DNA of 64,000 nucleotides from Lederbergia wuyishanensis (GTDB taxonomy: Bacteria; Bacillota; Bacilli; Bacillales; Bacillaceae_C), in NCBI RefSeq assembly GCF_022900255.1, contig NZ_JALIRM010000003.1, forward strand, positions 62,001 to 126,000, written 5' to 3'. Made by a program: the position numbers and the translations under genes. Below, piece by piece: positions 43,646 through 52,787 of the stretch. The notes beneath the pieces were generated by a model. The model was not told where the DNA came from. It made no database searches and saw only the letters and a list, made by a program, of their open reading frames with translations. Numbering within the stretch: position 1 is the first letter of the stretch; the number at the start of each line of letters is the position of its first letter.

Positions 43646-44671
43646 ATGAAAAAGATTGTAATTCTCGTAGGTTCATTGCTTTTGATAGGGGGGATGATGT
43701 TGGTTTTTCTAAATGAGAAAAAGGAAAGAACACTTTTCTATACGAATCCGGTCGGAGGAATGACTCGTATTGGCGATCCGTTTGTAATAAAAACAAACGG
43801 TACCTATTATATGTATGCCACTTCTGAGCCTAATTTTGGTTATAAAGTGTGGCAGTCTTCTAATCTAGTGGACTGGGAAGAAAAGGGGATGGCATATGTT
43901 CATTTTGATCAACCTCAAAAATGGGCAACAGGGGACTTTTGGGCGCCTGAAGTAGTTGAGCATAATGGGAAATTTTATATGACGTACAGTGCACGTAATT
44001 TGGACGGGCATTTGCAAATTTCCATCGCAGTAAGCACTGAGCCGCTCGGTCCTTTTACGGATATTAGTACACAGATTATTAAACAAGAAGGCTCATATAT
44101 TGATGGTCATATTTTTATAGATGATGATGGAAAGCCTTTCCTGTATTACGTAAAGGATTGTTCTGAAAACATCATTAATGGAAAGCATGTCAGTCAAATA
44201 TTCGTTCAAGAAATGAATGATGAGCTTACGGAGTTATTAGGGGAGCCGCAATTTCTCACTGAACCGGATGCGAATTGGGAAAAACCATATGATGAATACC
44301 AATGGAATGAGGGACCTTTTGTGTTAAAACACGAGGGAATCTATTATTTGATGTATTCATCTAATTATTTCGCAAGTCATGATTATAGTGTTGGATATGC
44401 AACTGCCTCTAATCCTTTTGGTCCGTTTGAAAAAGCTATAGAAAATCCTATCTTAACGAAAGATCTTTCGCAAGGCATATCAGGACCAGGACATAATAGT
44501 GTCACGATTGGACCTGATGATGAAACGCTCTATATTGTTTACCATACGCATACAATTCCAGACGCACCGAGCGGGAACCGTCAAATGAATATTGACCGCC
44601 TTTATTTTGAAAATGGAAAGCTTAAAGTAGATGGTCCAACGTCCACGGAGCAGAAAATCATAGTAAAGTAA
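43646..44671 (+). CDS. Glycoside hydrolase family 43 protein, membrane-anchored or secreted
   Basis: A 341-residue protein. An N-terminal hydrophobic segment KKIVILVGSLLLIGGMMLVF (residues 2-21) with no lipobox Cys suggests a signal peptide or anchor. The GH43 propeller starts with RIGDPFVIKTNGTYYMYATS (base Asp) and continues with GDFWAPEVVEHNGKFYMTYS. The general acid lies in NEGPFVLKHEGIYYLMYSSN. GPGHNSVTI is also present. Such enzymes include arabinanases and arabinofuranosidases. ATG 43646 has no convincing ribosome binding site because the palindrome lies directly upstream, so expression may be weak or coupled. Confidence 0.85.
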   Translation: MKKIVILVGSLLLIGGMMLVFLNEKKERTLFYTNPVGGMTRIGDPFVIKTNGTYYMYATSEPNFGYKVWQSSNLVDWEEKGMAYVHFDQPQKWATGDFWAPEVVEHNGKFYMTYSARNLDGHLQISIAVSTEPLGPFTDISTQIIKQEGSYIDGHIFIDDDGKPFLYYVKDCSENIINGKHVSQIFVQEMNDELTELLGEPQFLTEPDANWEKPYDEYQWNEGPFVLKHEGIYYLMYSSNYFASHDYSVGYATASNPFGPFEKAIENPILTKDLSQGISGPGHNSVTIGPDDETLYIVYHTHTIPDAPSGNRQMNIDRLYFENGKLKVDGPTSTEQKIIVK

Positions 44672-44684
44672 GGGAGTAATGAAT

Positions 44685-45761
44685 ATGTTCAATGGGTTAG
44701 GGATGAACTTAGGTAATTTATCGAGACTATCAAAAGCTAAAACGAGATCGATTAGTGCGGAAAATTTCACAGGCGAAAAAGGAAAGGGCGGTATGGCGAC
44801 AGAAGGAACTGGAGCCCATGCAGCTCGTGATTTAGGGCAAAGCTGGAAGGTCTCACCATCGGTTATTATTCCGAAAAATACCGTTTTAACGATGGCCGAT
44901 ATTCTAGACTCAGGCGCAATACAGCATATTTGGCTCACTTGTTTTCCTACTCATTGGCGGACACTGATTATTCGTATGTATTGGGATGGCGAGGAACATC
45001 CTTCTGTGCAAGTGCCAATTGGAGATTTTTTCTGTAGTGGTTGGTGTGAGCGTGCCAATCTCAATTCATTACCTGTCGCTGTAAACCCAGCGGGAGGAAT
45101 GAATTGCTATTGGGAAATGCCGTTCAGAAAGTCAGCTAAAATCACGGTTGAAAATATCGGGAATGAGGATGCCGTTTTATATTATCAAGTCGACTATACA
45201 TTGACAGAAGTTCCAGAGGATACGGCTTATTTTCATGCTCATTGGAATAGAAGCAATCCCCTAGAGTATAAGGAAGTCCATACAATAGTAGACCATATAA
45301 AAGGACATGGACATTATGTTGGTACGTATTTGGCTTGGCAAGTGAATAATACTGGTTGGTGGGGCGAAGGGGAAATTAAGTTTTATATGGATGGCGACGA
45401 GGAATTTCCGACGATTTGTGGAACAGGGACGGAAGATTATTTTGGCGGTGCTTGGAATTGGGAGCAGCCGAAAGGTGAATATGGTACGTATTCCACACCT
45501 TATTTAGGAATGCATCAGGTGATAAAACCAGATGGTTTATATAGAAGTCAACAGCGTTTTGGTATGTACAGATGGCATGTAATGGATCCAATCCGCTTTG
45601 AAGAAGATTTAAAAGTAACAATCCAAGCGCTCGGATGGCGATCTGAAGGCAGGTACTTACCTCTTAAAGATGATATTTCATCCGTCGCATTTTGGTACCA
45701 AACAGAACCCCATATCCCGCACCCATCCCTACCGGGAAAAGATGATTTAGAAGTGATTTAA
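44685..45761 (+). CDS. DUF2961 / GH172 family protein
   Basis: A protein of about 358 residues of the DUF2961 family, now partly assigned to GH172 (difructose-dianhydride and D-arabinofuranoside/fructofuranoside-active enzymes). Typical motifs are RSISAENFTGEKGKGGMA near the N-terminus, VPIGDFFCSGWC, VNPAGGMNCYWEMPF and ICGTGTEDYFGGAWNWEQP; the Glu in GTEDYF and the E-M-P-F region belong to the catalytic site of this family. No signal peptide. ATG 44685 (8 bases after AAGGGAG) is preferred over ATG 44679. It lies between GH43 and GH2 genes. This suggests breakdown of arabinofuranosides or fructose-containing glycans. Confidence 0.85.
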   Translation: MFNGLGMNLGNLSRLSKAKTRSISAENFTGEKGKGGMATEGTGAHAARDLGQSWKVSPSVIIPKNTVLTMADILDSGAIQHIWLTCFPTHWRTLIIRMYWDGEEHPSVQVPIGDFFCSGWCERANLNSLPVAVNPAGGMNCYWEMPFRKSAKITVENIGNEDAVLYYQVDYTLTEVPEDTAYFHAHWNRSNPLEYKEVHTIVDHIKGHGHYVGTYLAWQVNNTGWWGEGEIKFYMDGDEEFPTICGTGTEDYFGGAWNWEQPKGEYGTYSTPYLGMHQVIKPDGLYRSQQRFGMYRWHVMDPIRFEEDLKVTIQALGWRSEGRYLPLKDDISSVAFWYQTEPHIPHPSLPGKDDLEVI

Positions 45762-45764
45762 AAA

Positions 45765-45826
45765 GTGGGGACGGGTTCAAAGGGGACAGGTTCAATGGGG
45801 ACTGTCCCCTTTGAACCTGTCCCCAC
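45765..45826. repeat. GC-rich imperfect palindrome (REP-like), copy B
   Basis: Two 24-base arms (45765-45788 and 45803-45826) pair with one G-T mismatch, around a 14-base loop GGTTCAATGGGGAC. That loop is the inner arm of copy A at 43591. It begins 3 bases after the DUF2961 stop. Confidence 0.85.
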
Positions 45827-45863
45827 ATCAAAAAAAGATTATTTGTTAAAGGAGCATGCATCG

Positions 45864-47666
45864 ATGATTTATAGGCAGGAATATCCGAGACCGCAGTTGG
45901 TCCGGAAAGATTGGTTAAATTTAAATGGTGAGTGGGATTTTGCTTTTGATCGCGACAATGTAGGTGTGAAAGAGAAATGGATTCAAAAGGCAGATGCGTT
46001 TGATCAAAAAATTAATGTTCCTTTTGCTTATCAAACGAAACTAAGTGGAATCCATGACCCATACTTTTGTGACCATGTATGGTATAGAAGAAGTTTTTCG
46101 ATTCCGAAAGAATGGGGGGACAAATCGGTCATCATTCATTTTGGTGCGGTTGACTATCGTGCATGGGTTTATGTGAATGGAAAGCTTGTTGGTTTTCATG
46201 AAGGAGGACATACATCTTTTTCCTTTGATATTACAGAATGTCTAACACATGAAACGGAAGAAATTGTTGTTCGTGTAGAGGACCCATCTACAGATGAAAC
46301 AATTCCAAGGGGTAAGCAATTTTGGAAAGAAAAATCCGAGGCGATCTGGTACACGCGTACAACGGGAATTTGGCAAACAGTTTGGCTAGAGCCTGTGAAC
46401 GAAACGCGTATTTCCAAGCTGCGTTTTACTCCAGATATAGATCACGGAGATATCCTTATTGAATTCGATGTTGCAGGAGACTACAAAAATACGAGAGCGG
46501 AGTTTGAAATTACACTGGACGAGGAGCCAATTGCGAGCAATACCCATCTCGTTACTGCTCCCTACAATAAACATTTAATTCATTTGTATCAGCAACAAAT
46601 TTTCCGTACAGGCTTTCATCATCATGGATGGAACTGGACGCCTGAAAATCCTAAGTTGTTTGATATAAAAATTAGATTATTAGATGAGAATGGTCTTGAA
46701 CTGGATAAAATAGAATCGTATTTTGGTATGAGAAAAATACATACCGAAAACGGAATGGTGTATTTAAATAATCGTCCTTATTATCAAAAATTAGTACTAG
46801 ATCAAGGGTATTGGCCAGACGGTCTTTTAACGGCTCCAACTGACGAAGATTTGAAAAAAGACATTGAGCTCACAAAAGAAATGGGCTTCAATGGCTGCAG
46901 AAAACATCAAAAAGTTGAAGATCCTCGTTTCATGTATTGGGCAGACAAGCTCGGATTCCTCGTGTGGGGAGAATGTGCGGCGGCTCCATACTTTAGCGAT
47001 ACTGCGGCTAGCCGACTCACGAAAGAATGGATTGAAATTATTGAGCGTGATTACAATCATCCTTCACTAGTTGCTTGGGTACCGATCAATGAAAGTTGGG
47101 GAGTCCCATTCATAAATCATGATAAGCAGCAGCAAAATCATTCCCTTGCCATGTATCATTTAATTCATTCACTTGATACGACAAGACTTGTTATTTCAAA
47201 TGATGGATGGGAGCTAACGAAAACAGATATTTGTGCGATCCACAATTATAATCATGGAAATAAAGAAGAAGTGGCTAAGTATAATTATTATAAAGATACG
47301 CTAGCAACAAAAGAAAGTATATTGAAATCGCAGCCAGCCCACCGCAACATTTATGCAGACGGATTTAAGCATGAAGGCGAACCAATATTACTGACTGAAT
47401 TCGGCGGTATTGGATTCAAAGTTGGGGAAGATGCTGGTTGGGGGTATACTTCTGTGAAAACAGAAGAGGAGTTTGTAGAAGATTATAAGCGTGTTATGGA
47501 AGCTGTCTACGCTTCTAAAATACTACATGGCTACTGCTACACTCAATTAACGGATGTTGAGCAGGAAATCAATGGATTACTGACTTATCATCGTGAGCCG
47601 AAATGTGATCTAAAAAGAATAAGAGAAATCAATCATGTATGGCATAGGTCAATTGTAGAAAGTTAA
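45864..47666 (+). CDS. Glycoside hydrolase family 2 protein (paralogue)
   Basis: A protein of 600 residues starting at ATG 45864 after AAAGGAG. It is colinear with the GH2 at 41839. It opens MIYRQEYPRPQLVRKDWLNL, with a jelly roll, Ig-like and TIM-barrel order. The acid/base Glu is in AWVPINESWGVP and the nucleophile Glu in PILLTEFGGIGF. It has an extra segment (about residues 235-265) with HHHGWNW. No signal peptide. The two GH2 proteins share about the first 150 residues closely, so they arose by duplication. Specificity is unknown. Confidence 0.9.
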   Translation: MIYRQEYPRPQLVRKDWLNLNGEWDFAFDRDNVGVKEKWIQKADAFDQKINVPFAYQTKLSGIHDPYFCDHVWYRRSFSIPKEWGDKSVIIHFGAVDYRAWVYVNGKLVGFHEGGHTSFSFDITECLTHETEEIVVRVEDPSTDETIPRGKQFWKEKSEAIWYTRTTGIWQTVWLEPVNETRISKLRFTPDIDHGDILIEFDVAGDYKNTRAEFEITLDEEPIASNTHLVTAPYNKHLIHLYQQQIFRTGFHHHGWNWTPENPKLFDIKIRLLDENGLELDKIESYFGMRKIHTENGMVYLNNRPYYQKLVLDQGYWPDGLLTAPTDEDLKKDIELTKEMGFNGCRKHQKVEDPRFMYWADKLGFLVWGECAAAPYFSDTAASRLTKEWIEIIERDYNHPSLVAWVPINESWGVPFINHDKQQQNHSLAMYHLIHSLDTTRLVISNDGWELTKTDICAIHNYNHGNKEEVAKYNYYKDTLATKESILKSQPAHRNIYADGFKHEGEPILLTEFGGIGFKVGEDAGWGYTSVKTEEEFVEDYKRVMEAVYASKILHGYCYTQLTDVEQEINGLLTYHREPKCDLKRIREINHVWHRSIVES

Positions 47667-47671
47667 TCATT

Positions 47672-47701
47672 AAAAGGGGGCTAGTCCTTTTGCCCCCTTT
47701 T
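47672..47701 (+). terminator. Terminator of the hydrolase operon
   Basis: AAAAGGGGG and CCCCCTTTT form a strong stem around a 12-base loop, with a T-rich 3' end. Confidence 0.9.
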
Positions 47702-47719
47702 ATGTCGATAAAAACAGTT

Positions 47720-47735
47720 TATTGTCCGTACAAAT
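47720..47735 (+). promoter_or_regulatory. AraR-like operator
   Basis: TATTGTCCGTACAAAT matches the AraR consensus at 13 of 16 positions. Confidence 0.6.
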
Positions 47736-47779
47736 TATAGGTTATACAAAAAATGGAACAAAATTTATCGAAAATTCGG

Positions 47780-47809
47780 TTGACATGTACGAACATGGGA
47801 GCGTAAAAT
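47780..47809 (+). promoter_or_regulatory. Promoter of the SBP/DUF5696 locus
   Basis: TTGACA (47780-47785) and TAAAAT (47804-47809) are spaced by 18 bases. As in the mutarotase promoter, the AraR box begins on the last A of TTGACA. Confidence 0.7.
47785..47796 (+). promoter_or_regulatory. AraR-like operator inside the promoter
   Basis: ATGTACGAACAT differs from the perfect palindrome ATGTACGTACAT at 35279 by one base and has the same position relative to the -35. Confidence 0.7.
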
Positions 47810-47846
47810 ATAGGCATACTTACTAAATTTTTCTATTTACTCCTAA

Positions 47847-47860
47847 AGTAAGCGTTTTAA
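47847..47860 (+). promoter_or_regulatory. cre-like site
   Basis: AGTAAGCGTTTTAA matches the CcpA consensus at 12 of 14 positions, downstream of the promoter. Confidence 0.4.
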
Positions 47861-47910
47861 CAAACGAAAAGTTTCACAATCGCCACTTTTACTGGCCGAT
47901 CTATTAAAAC

Positions 47911-47922
47911 ATGTACGTATGT
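47911..47922 (+). promoter_or_regulatory. AraR-like operator, third site
   Basis: ATGTACGTATGT carries the TGTACGTA core. Together with 47720 and 47785 it gives three boxes in 200 bases, as expected for cooperative AraR binding. Confidence 0.55.
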
Positions 47923-48038
47923 ATCGGCGTTTCCAGAATATTATTATATAAACCATTTGGACATTGAAAGGGGGAGATGGAAAAGGGTGAGTATAGTAGA
48001 TTTATATTTTTAAATTTTCTATTAAGGGGGAGAAAGTA

Positions 48039-49430
48039 TTGAGAAAAAGTGTAAGCGTATTTATTTTTCTACTAACGTTGATGCTTGTTTTAGCAGGTTG
48101 TAAAAGCGGATCAAATTTAGCGAATAATCCTTCAGATGACAATACAAACAACAATGGAAAAAATGAAGGCACAGAAGAGGTTGTAGAAGAAGAAGAGGAT
48201 ATGAAACTAGTTTACGATTCTACCTTGGAAGGAAATGTAACATTCTGGACATTTACTCCAGATATCTATGTAGAGATTGTAAAAGGATTCAATAAAGAAT
48301 ATCCAAATGTAAAGGTAGAAGTAGTAGGATTGGATTTTGGTGATATGCATGACAAGCTGCAAACAACATTAGCAGCTGGAAGTGGAGCACCAGACGTAGC
48401 ACAAGTTGAGCAAGGACAATTCGCCCGTTATGTAGTAGGAGACTTGCTTGAAGATTTGCTGCAACCTCCATATGATGCAGGACGGTACAAGGAATTGACA
48501 TCAGAATACAACTGGGAGCGTTGGAAGTCCGTTGATGGAGTCAAACTTCTTGGTATGCCTTGGGATGTAACTCCAGGTGTATTCTACTATCGTCAAGATT
48601 TGTATGAGCAAATGGGACTGCCTAGTGAACCAGAAGAACTTGGTGAATTCTTAAAAGATCCAAACAACGTACTAGCAGCAGCAAGAACATTTGCAGCGAA
48701 TGGGATTTATATGTTTGAGTGGCGCGATTCACCAGCCGTTCAGTATGGTGATGCAATTGGATACTATGACAGTGATTATAATTGGCTTCGAAATGATGCA
48801 AAAATGGCTGAACTGCTTGATTTTGTAAAAGAAGGAAATCAGCTTGGCTGGGCGCCGCAAATGTCAGTTCTATTTAGTGATGAAGGTAAACAGTTAGTCA
48901 ACCAAGGAAAGGTAGCATCTTTCCCTGTAGGAAGCTGGGGAGCGCGTGAATTGAAAAATATTTTCCCTGAACAATCAGGAAAATGGAGAGCTACAACTAT
49001 GCCGCTTGGTTTAAATGTTGGTCTTGGTGGATCTACGTTTGTTATTCCTTCCCAAAGTGAAAATAAAGAGGCAGCATGGGCTTTTGTTGAATGGATGAAC
49101 ACTGCGGAAGAATCATGGAAAGTATTTGTTGAACATTCTGTAGAGCCAGGTTGGAAACATATCACTGCTTTACCTTGGTATCAAGAGCATACGAATGAGT
49201 ACCTAGGCGGACAACAAGATTATGCTTTATATGATACGATCGCTGAACAAATTCCAGTGCGCAGACTTACACCTTTAGATGGCCAAGCATGGCCGATTTA
49301 CATTGAAAGAGTAGCGAAAGCACTTGATGAAAATATCGATTCTAAAACTACTCTCCAACAAATTGAAGAAGCTGCTGAGAAGGAGCTTGGTCCTGAAGTT
49401 GAAAAATTGAAGGCGGATCTCGGTAACTAA
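48039..49430 (+). CDS. Sugar ABC transporter solute-binding lipoprotein
   Basis: A 463-residue protein starting at TTG 48039 behind GGGGGAG. The lipoprotein signal ends in LVLAGC (Cys21), followed by an Asn/Glu-rich linker of about 35 residues. The binding domain runs from VTFWTFTPDIYVEIVKGFNK, through GSGAPDVAQVEQGQF and LLGMPWDVTPGVFYYRQDL, to the end. AraR-like boxes lie upstream, so arabinose or an arabinoside should induce it. It heads the unusual operon-like array extending to 60915, although a hairpin and repeat separate it from the next gene. Confidence 0.92.
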   Translation: MRKSVSVFIFLLTLMLVLAGCKSGSNLANNPSDDNTNNNGKNEGTEEVVEEEEDMKLVYDSTLEGNVTFWTFTPDIYVEIVKGFNKEYPNVKVEVVGLDFGDMHDKLQTTLAAGSGAPDVAQVEQGQFARYVVGDLLEDLLQPPYDAGRYKELTSEYNWERWKSVDGVKLLGMPWDVTPGVFYYRQDLYEQMGLPSEPEELGEFLKDPNNVLAAARTFAANGIYMFEWRDSPAVQYGDAIGYYDSDYNWLRNDAKMAELLDFVKEGNQLGWAPQMSVLFSDEGKQLVNQGKVASFPVGSWGARELKNIFPEQSGKWRATTMPLGLNVGLGGSTFVIPSQSENKEAAWAFVEWMNTAEESWKVFVEHSVEPGWKHITALPWYQEHTNEYLGGQQDYALYDTIAEQIPVRRLTPLDGQAWPIYIERVAKALDENIDSKTTLQQIEEAAEKELGPEVEKLKADLGN

Positions 49431-49437
49431 TAATTTT

Positions 49438-49478
49438 GGGCTGTCCTCACGAGTTTAATAGATGAGTAGGGACAGCCC
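49438..49478 (+). terminator. Hairpin after the SBP gene
   Basis: GGGCTGTCC and GGACAGCCC form a 9-bp stem with a 23-base loop. The downstream tail has few T. This is the third such stem after an SBP gene in the window. Confidence 0.6.
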
Positions 49479-49562
49479 TTGGTTTAAAAAGACTTTATCA
49501 GAAAGTATTAATTGAATACTAAACTAAGTTTCAATTTTTAAAAGTAAAGAGATTTCTTATTA

Positions 49563-49720
49563 GTGTCTAGCTCAAGCAGTTGTCGACTAGCAAACTTCTT
49601 GAACTTTTCACTTGCGTAATCAACATCGACTTAATTCCTTGTCGTGTTTTCTTTATTGCAAGTCAAAGGTCGAAGAAGAAACGTCGACTATAAGCCGCAA
49701 GTCATGTGGCGACGTCGATA
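49563..49720 (-). repeat. Bacillus-type dispersed repeat, copy in minus orientation
   Basis: The minus strand reads AAGTTTGCTAGTCGACAACT near one end. It also contains AAAACACGACAAGG and AAGTCGATGTTGA. These align with AAGTTTACTAGTCGATAGGC, GAAACACGACGAGG and GAGTCGATGTTGA in the copy at 60914-61065. No ORF is encoded. Confidence 0.7.
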
Positions 49721-49800
49721 GACCCACATTCTAAAGGGATGTATATCGATATGCAAGGCACTTTCGTTTTTCCGATTAAACGAAACTGGGGGAGGCTTCC

Positions 49801-52773
49801 GTGAAACGATTGCTTCGAAAATATGCAGTTAGCATAACAGTTGTTGTTGTACTTATTGCATCGATTTTTATATGGAATCAATCCCGGGGTTATAATGACG
49901 CTGCGATGGCAATGATTCCAGAATATGATGATGTAGAGGAAAGATCTATTTTAGCCGATGAAGATATACAAAGTAAGTTAGAACCGTCCTTTTTTGAATA
50001 TTATGATAATCATAATCAAACAGGAGCGTCTGACTCCAATGGTTTTGAAGTAGCGATTGCTTCAAGTGATTATTCCGCAATTAGTCAAGATAATGTTGAA
50101 ATCAAAACGGGCCTAGGAGAACCATTTGACAAGGCTGTTGCACTTATAGACCAAAACGCTTGGGCAGAGTATACCTTTACCGTTCCTGAAGATGGCTATT
50201 ACCAAATGGGCATGAGTTATTATGCACTTCCTGGTAAAAGAGCAGCGGTTGTCAGGAGTATGCAAATTGATGGAAAGTATCCGTTTTTCCAAGCTAAAAA
50301 ACTTACATTCCAAAGAATGTGGAAAGAAAAAGATGAGACATGGTTTGATAATCAAGGAAACGAATTTAATCCTAGCCGTGAAGAAGTGCATGGTTGGCAA
50401 TATAAGGAGATTCGAGATTCTGAAGCGAAGATTACAGAACCTCTTCGTTTTTATTTAACGAAGGGTGAGCATACCCTTCGAATAGAAGCTGTACGTGAAC
50501 CGGCTGCCATTGGTGAGATCCGCATCTTTTCGCCAATTCATTATCCTACATATGATGAAGTGGTGCAGACATATAAAGAGAAGGGATACAAAGAAACAAA
50601 AGGTGTACAAGTTAAAATCCAGGCGGAGCATGCAATACTTCGATCTGACCCTACTTTGAAACGGATTGAAGATCGGGAGCCAATTACTGAACCTTTTAAT
50701 CCAAAAGCGATTGCTTTAAATACATTCGGTGGTGATGGATGGAGAAATGGGGAACAGTGGGCTGAATGGGAGTTCGAAGTGCCTGAAAGTGGTTTGTACA
50801 ATATTGGGATGCGATATGGCCAATGGTATTTAAATGGAATTCCAACTCAAAGAAAAATCACCATTGATGACAAGGTGCCGTTTCAGGAAATGAATGGAGT
50901 TCTTTTTCCTTACAAGCAAGAGTTCCAAATAATGAAATTAGGCAATAAAGATGAAGAATTTTTATATTATTTAGAAAAAGGTAAACATACGATTCGGATG
51001 GAAGTGCAGGTTGGTAGTCTTGGAGAAATGATGGAAGCCGTCAGGGTGACAACGAATAAACTGTCACTTCTATATCGAGAGGTTATTCGTGTTACAGGTA
51101 CAAGTCCGGACCCAAATGCTGATTGGAATTTAGAAAACAATATTACGAACCTAGTGCCGCGATTACACTTATTAGCAACGAATGTAAACGATGTCGTTGA
51201 GTCGTTATACGACTTAGGTGTTCAAAAAGGAAGCTCAGATATTAGTACTCTATTAGAAGTTCGCGATACGTTGATCAGTATGGCTGAAAATACAGATACT
51301 ATCCCGGCAAGATTAGAGTCAATAAACAATCTTCAAGCTTCTCTTGGTACATGGGTAAATAGCATGAGCCAGCAGAGTTTGCTGCTCGATTATATTTTAG
51401 TTCAGTCTCCTGATCAAAAGTGGCTGAAACCAGCTGCTCCATGGTACGTACGAGCAGGAACAAGTGTTAGAGATTTAGGCTATTCCTTTACGAAAGATTA
51501 TAGTGGGATCGGTAATCTTTATGAAGATGAAGAAACTCTTGACGTATGGATTGCACGCGGGCGCGATTGGGTGCAGATCATTAAACAAATGATTGATGAG
51601 GATTTCACGACTGAGACTGGAATTAAGGTTAATGTTAACGTCGTTCCGGCTGGACAAATGCAAGTATTGCTTCTAGCGAACACTGCAGGTCTTGCACCGG
51701 ATGTTGCGCTTGGTGTTGAAGGAGAAACGCCTATTGACTTCGCTGTTCGTAATGCGCTGGTAAATTTAAATGATTATCCTGACTATGAAGAAGTTGCGAG
51801 TCGTTTCAGACCAGGTGCCCTCATTCCATATAAATACAATGATGGTGATTATGCCCTTCCTGAAAACCAAAACTTCTATATGCTCTTTTACCGGAAAGAT
51901 ATTATGGAAGAGCTTGGGATTACAGAAGATGAAATACCAGATACCTGGGAAGAGGTTATGCAGCTAATTCCGACCTTGCAACAAAACGGAATGGACTTTT
52001 TCTATCCGCATGCTCCGAATGATACGAAGCTTGCCATCAATGAATTTGCGCCGTTTTTATTCCAGCATGGCGGAGATCTATATGATGAAAAAGGGATGGT
52101 CTCGAAGCTTGATTCTCCAGAAGCATTAAAAGCGATGGAAATGTGGACGGAGCTTTTCACGAATTACAAGATTGAAAAGCAAGCAGATTTCTATAACCGT
52201 TTCCGTTCAGGTGAAATGCCTATCGGAGTTGCAGACTATTCAACGTATATATTGTTATCTACCGCTGCACCTGAATTAACTGGGTGGTGGGGTATGAAGC
52301 CTATGCCTGGTCTTAAACAGGAAGATGGAAGGATCAATCGTTCAACTGGTGGACTTGGTCAGACAGGGATCATTTTTAAAGATTCAAAAATGAAAGAGGA
52401 AGCCTGGCAGTTTTTAAAATGGTGGACAGGCGCTGATGCACAGGAAAGGTTCGGTTCGGAACTAGAAGCTCTCCTTGGCGTTGAAGCTCGTTGGAACACT
52501 GCGAATGTTGAAGCATTGAATAGACTTCCTTGGGAACAAAAAGATTTAGAGGCCATATTAGAACAATGGGAATGGTTTAGGGAGCGGGAAGTCGTGATCG
52601 GCGGCTACTATACAACCCGTCATATTGCAAATATGTGGAATGAAATTGTCTTAAATGGAAAGGTGACCCGTGAAGCGGTCGAAGAAGGAGTGCGAGAAAT
52701 CAACAAGGAACTCCGGAAAAAACGTGAGGAATTCGGTTTGGAAACATCTGACACCGATCGCCTTGATGAATAA
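49801..52773 (+). CDS. Membrane-anchored solute-binding protein fused to two CBM-like domains
   Basis: A 990-residue protein starting at GTG 49801 behind GGGGGAGG. An N-terminal span (about residues 9-27, no lipobox Cys) anchors it. Two beta-sandwich modules follow at about 75-240 and 270-425. They contain WAEYTFTVPEDGYYQMGMSY and WAEWEFEVPESGLYNIGMRY, as in carbohydrate-binding CBM6/35-type folds. A helical linker (about 430-560) leads to a family 1 solute-binding domain (about 590-970; GIKVNVNVVPAGQMQVLLLA, GDYALPENQNFYMLFYRKDI). SBPs normally have 400-450 residues, so this fusion is unusual. It could tether polysaccharide and hand products to the permeases just downstream. Confidence 0.85.
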   Translation: MKRLLRKYAVSITVVVVLIASIFIWNQSRGYNDAAMAMIPEYDDVEERSILADEDIQSKLEPSFFEYYDNHNQTGASDSNGFEVAIASSDYSAISQDNVEIKTGLGEPFDKAVALIDQNAWAEYTFTVPEDGYYQMGMSYYALPGKRAAVVRSMQIDGKYPFFQAKKLTFQRMWKEKDETWFDNQGNEFNPSREEVHGWQYKEIRDSEAKITEPLRFYLTKGEHTLRIEAVREPAAIGEIRIFSPIHYPTYDEVVQTYKEKGYKETKGVQVKIQAEHAILRSDPTLKRIEDREPITEPFNPKAIALNTFGGDGWRNGEQWAEWEFEVPESGLYNIGMRYGQWYLNGIPTQRKITIDDKVPFQEMNGVLFPYKQEFQIMKLGNKDEEFLYYLEKGKHTIRMEVQVGSLGEMMEAVRVTTNKLSLLYREVIRVTGTSPDPNADWNLENNITNLVPRLHLLATNVNDVVESLYDLGVQKGSSDISTLLEVRDTLISMAENTDTIPARLESINNLQASLGTWVNSMSQQSLLLDYILVQSPDQKWLKPAAPWYVRAGTSVRDLGYSFTKDYSGIGNLYEDEETLDVWIARGRDWVQIIKQMIDEDFTTETGIKVNVNVVPAGQMQVLLLANTAGLAPDVALGVEGETPIDFAVRNALVNLNDYPDYEEVASRFRPGALIPYKYNDGDYALPENQNFYMLFYRKDIMEELGITEDEIPDTWEEVMQLIPTLQQNGMDFFYPHAPNDTKLAINEFAPFLFQHGGDLYDEKGMVSKLDSPEALKAMEMWTELFTNYKIEKQADFYNRFRSGEMPIGVADYSTYILLSTAAPELTGWWGMKPMPGLKQEDGRINRSTGGLGQTGIIFKDSKMKEEAWQFLKWWTGADAQERFGSELEALLGVEARWNTANVEALNRLPWEQKDLEAILEQWEWFREREVVIGGYYTTRHIANMWNEIVLNGKVTREAVEEGVREINKELRKKREEFGLETSDTDRLDE

Positions 52774-52787
52774 GGGGGCGCACAGGA

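Noticed and set aside
43646-43700. Alternative downstream ATG start of the GH43 protein near 43694
   Set aside because: It would remove the hydrophobic N-terminus, and the poor ribosome site is explained by the inserted palindrome.
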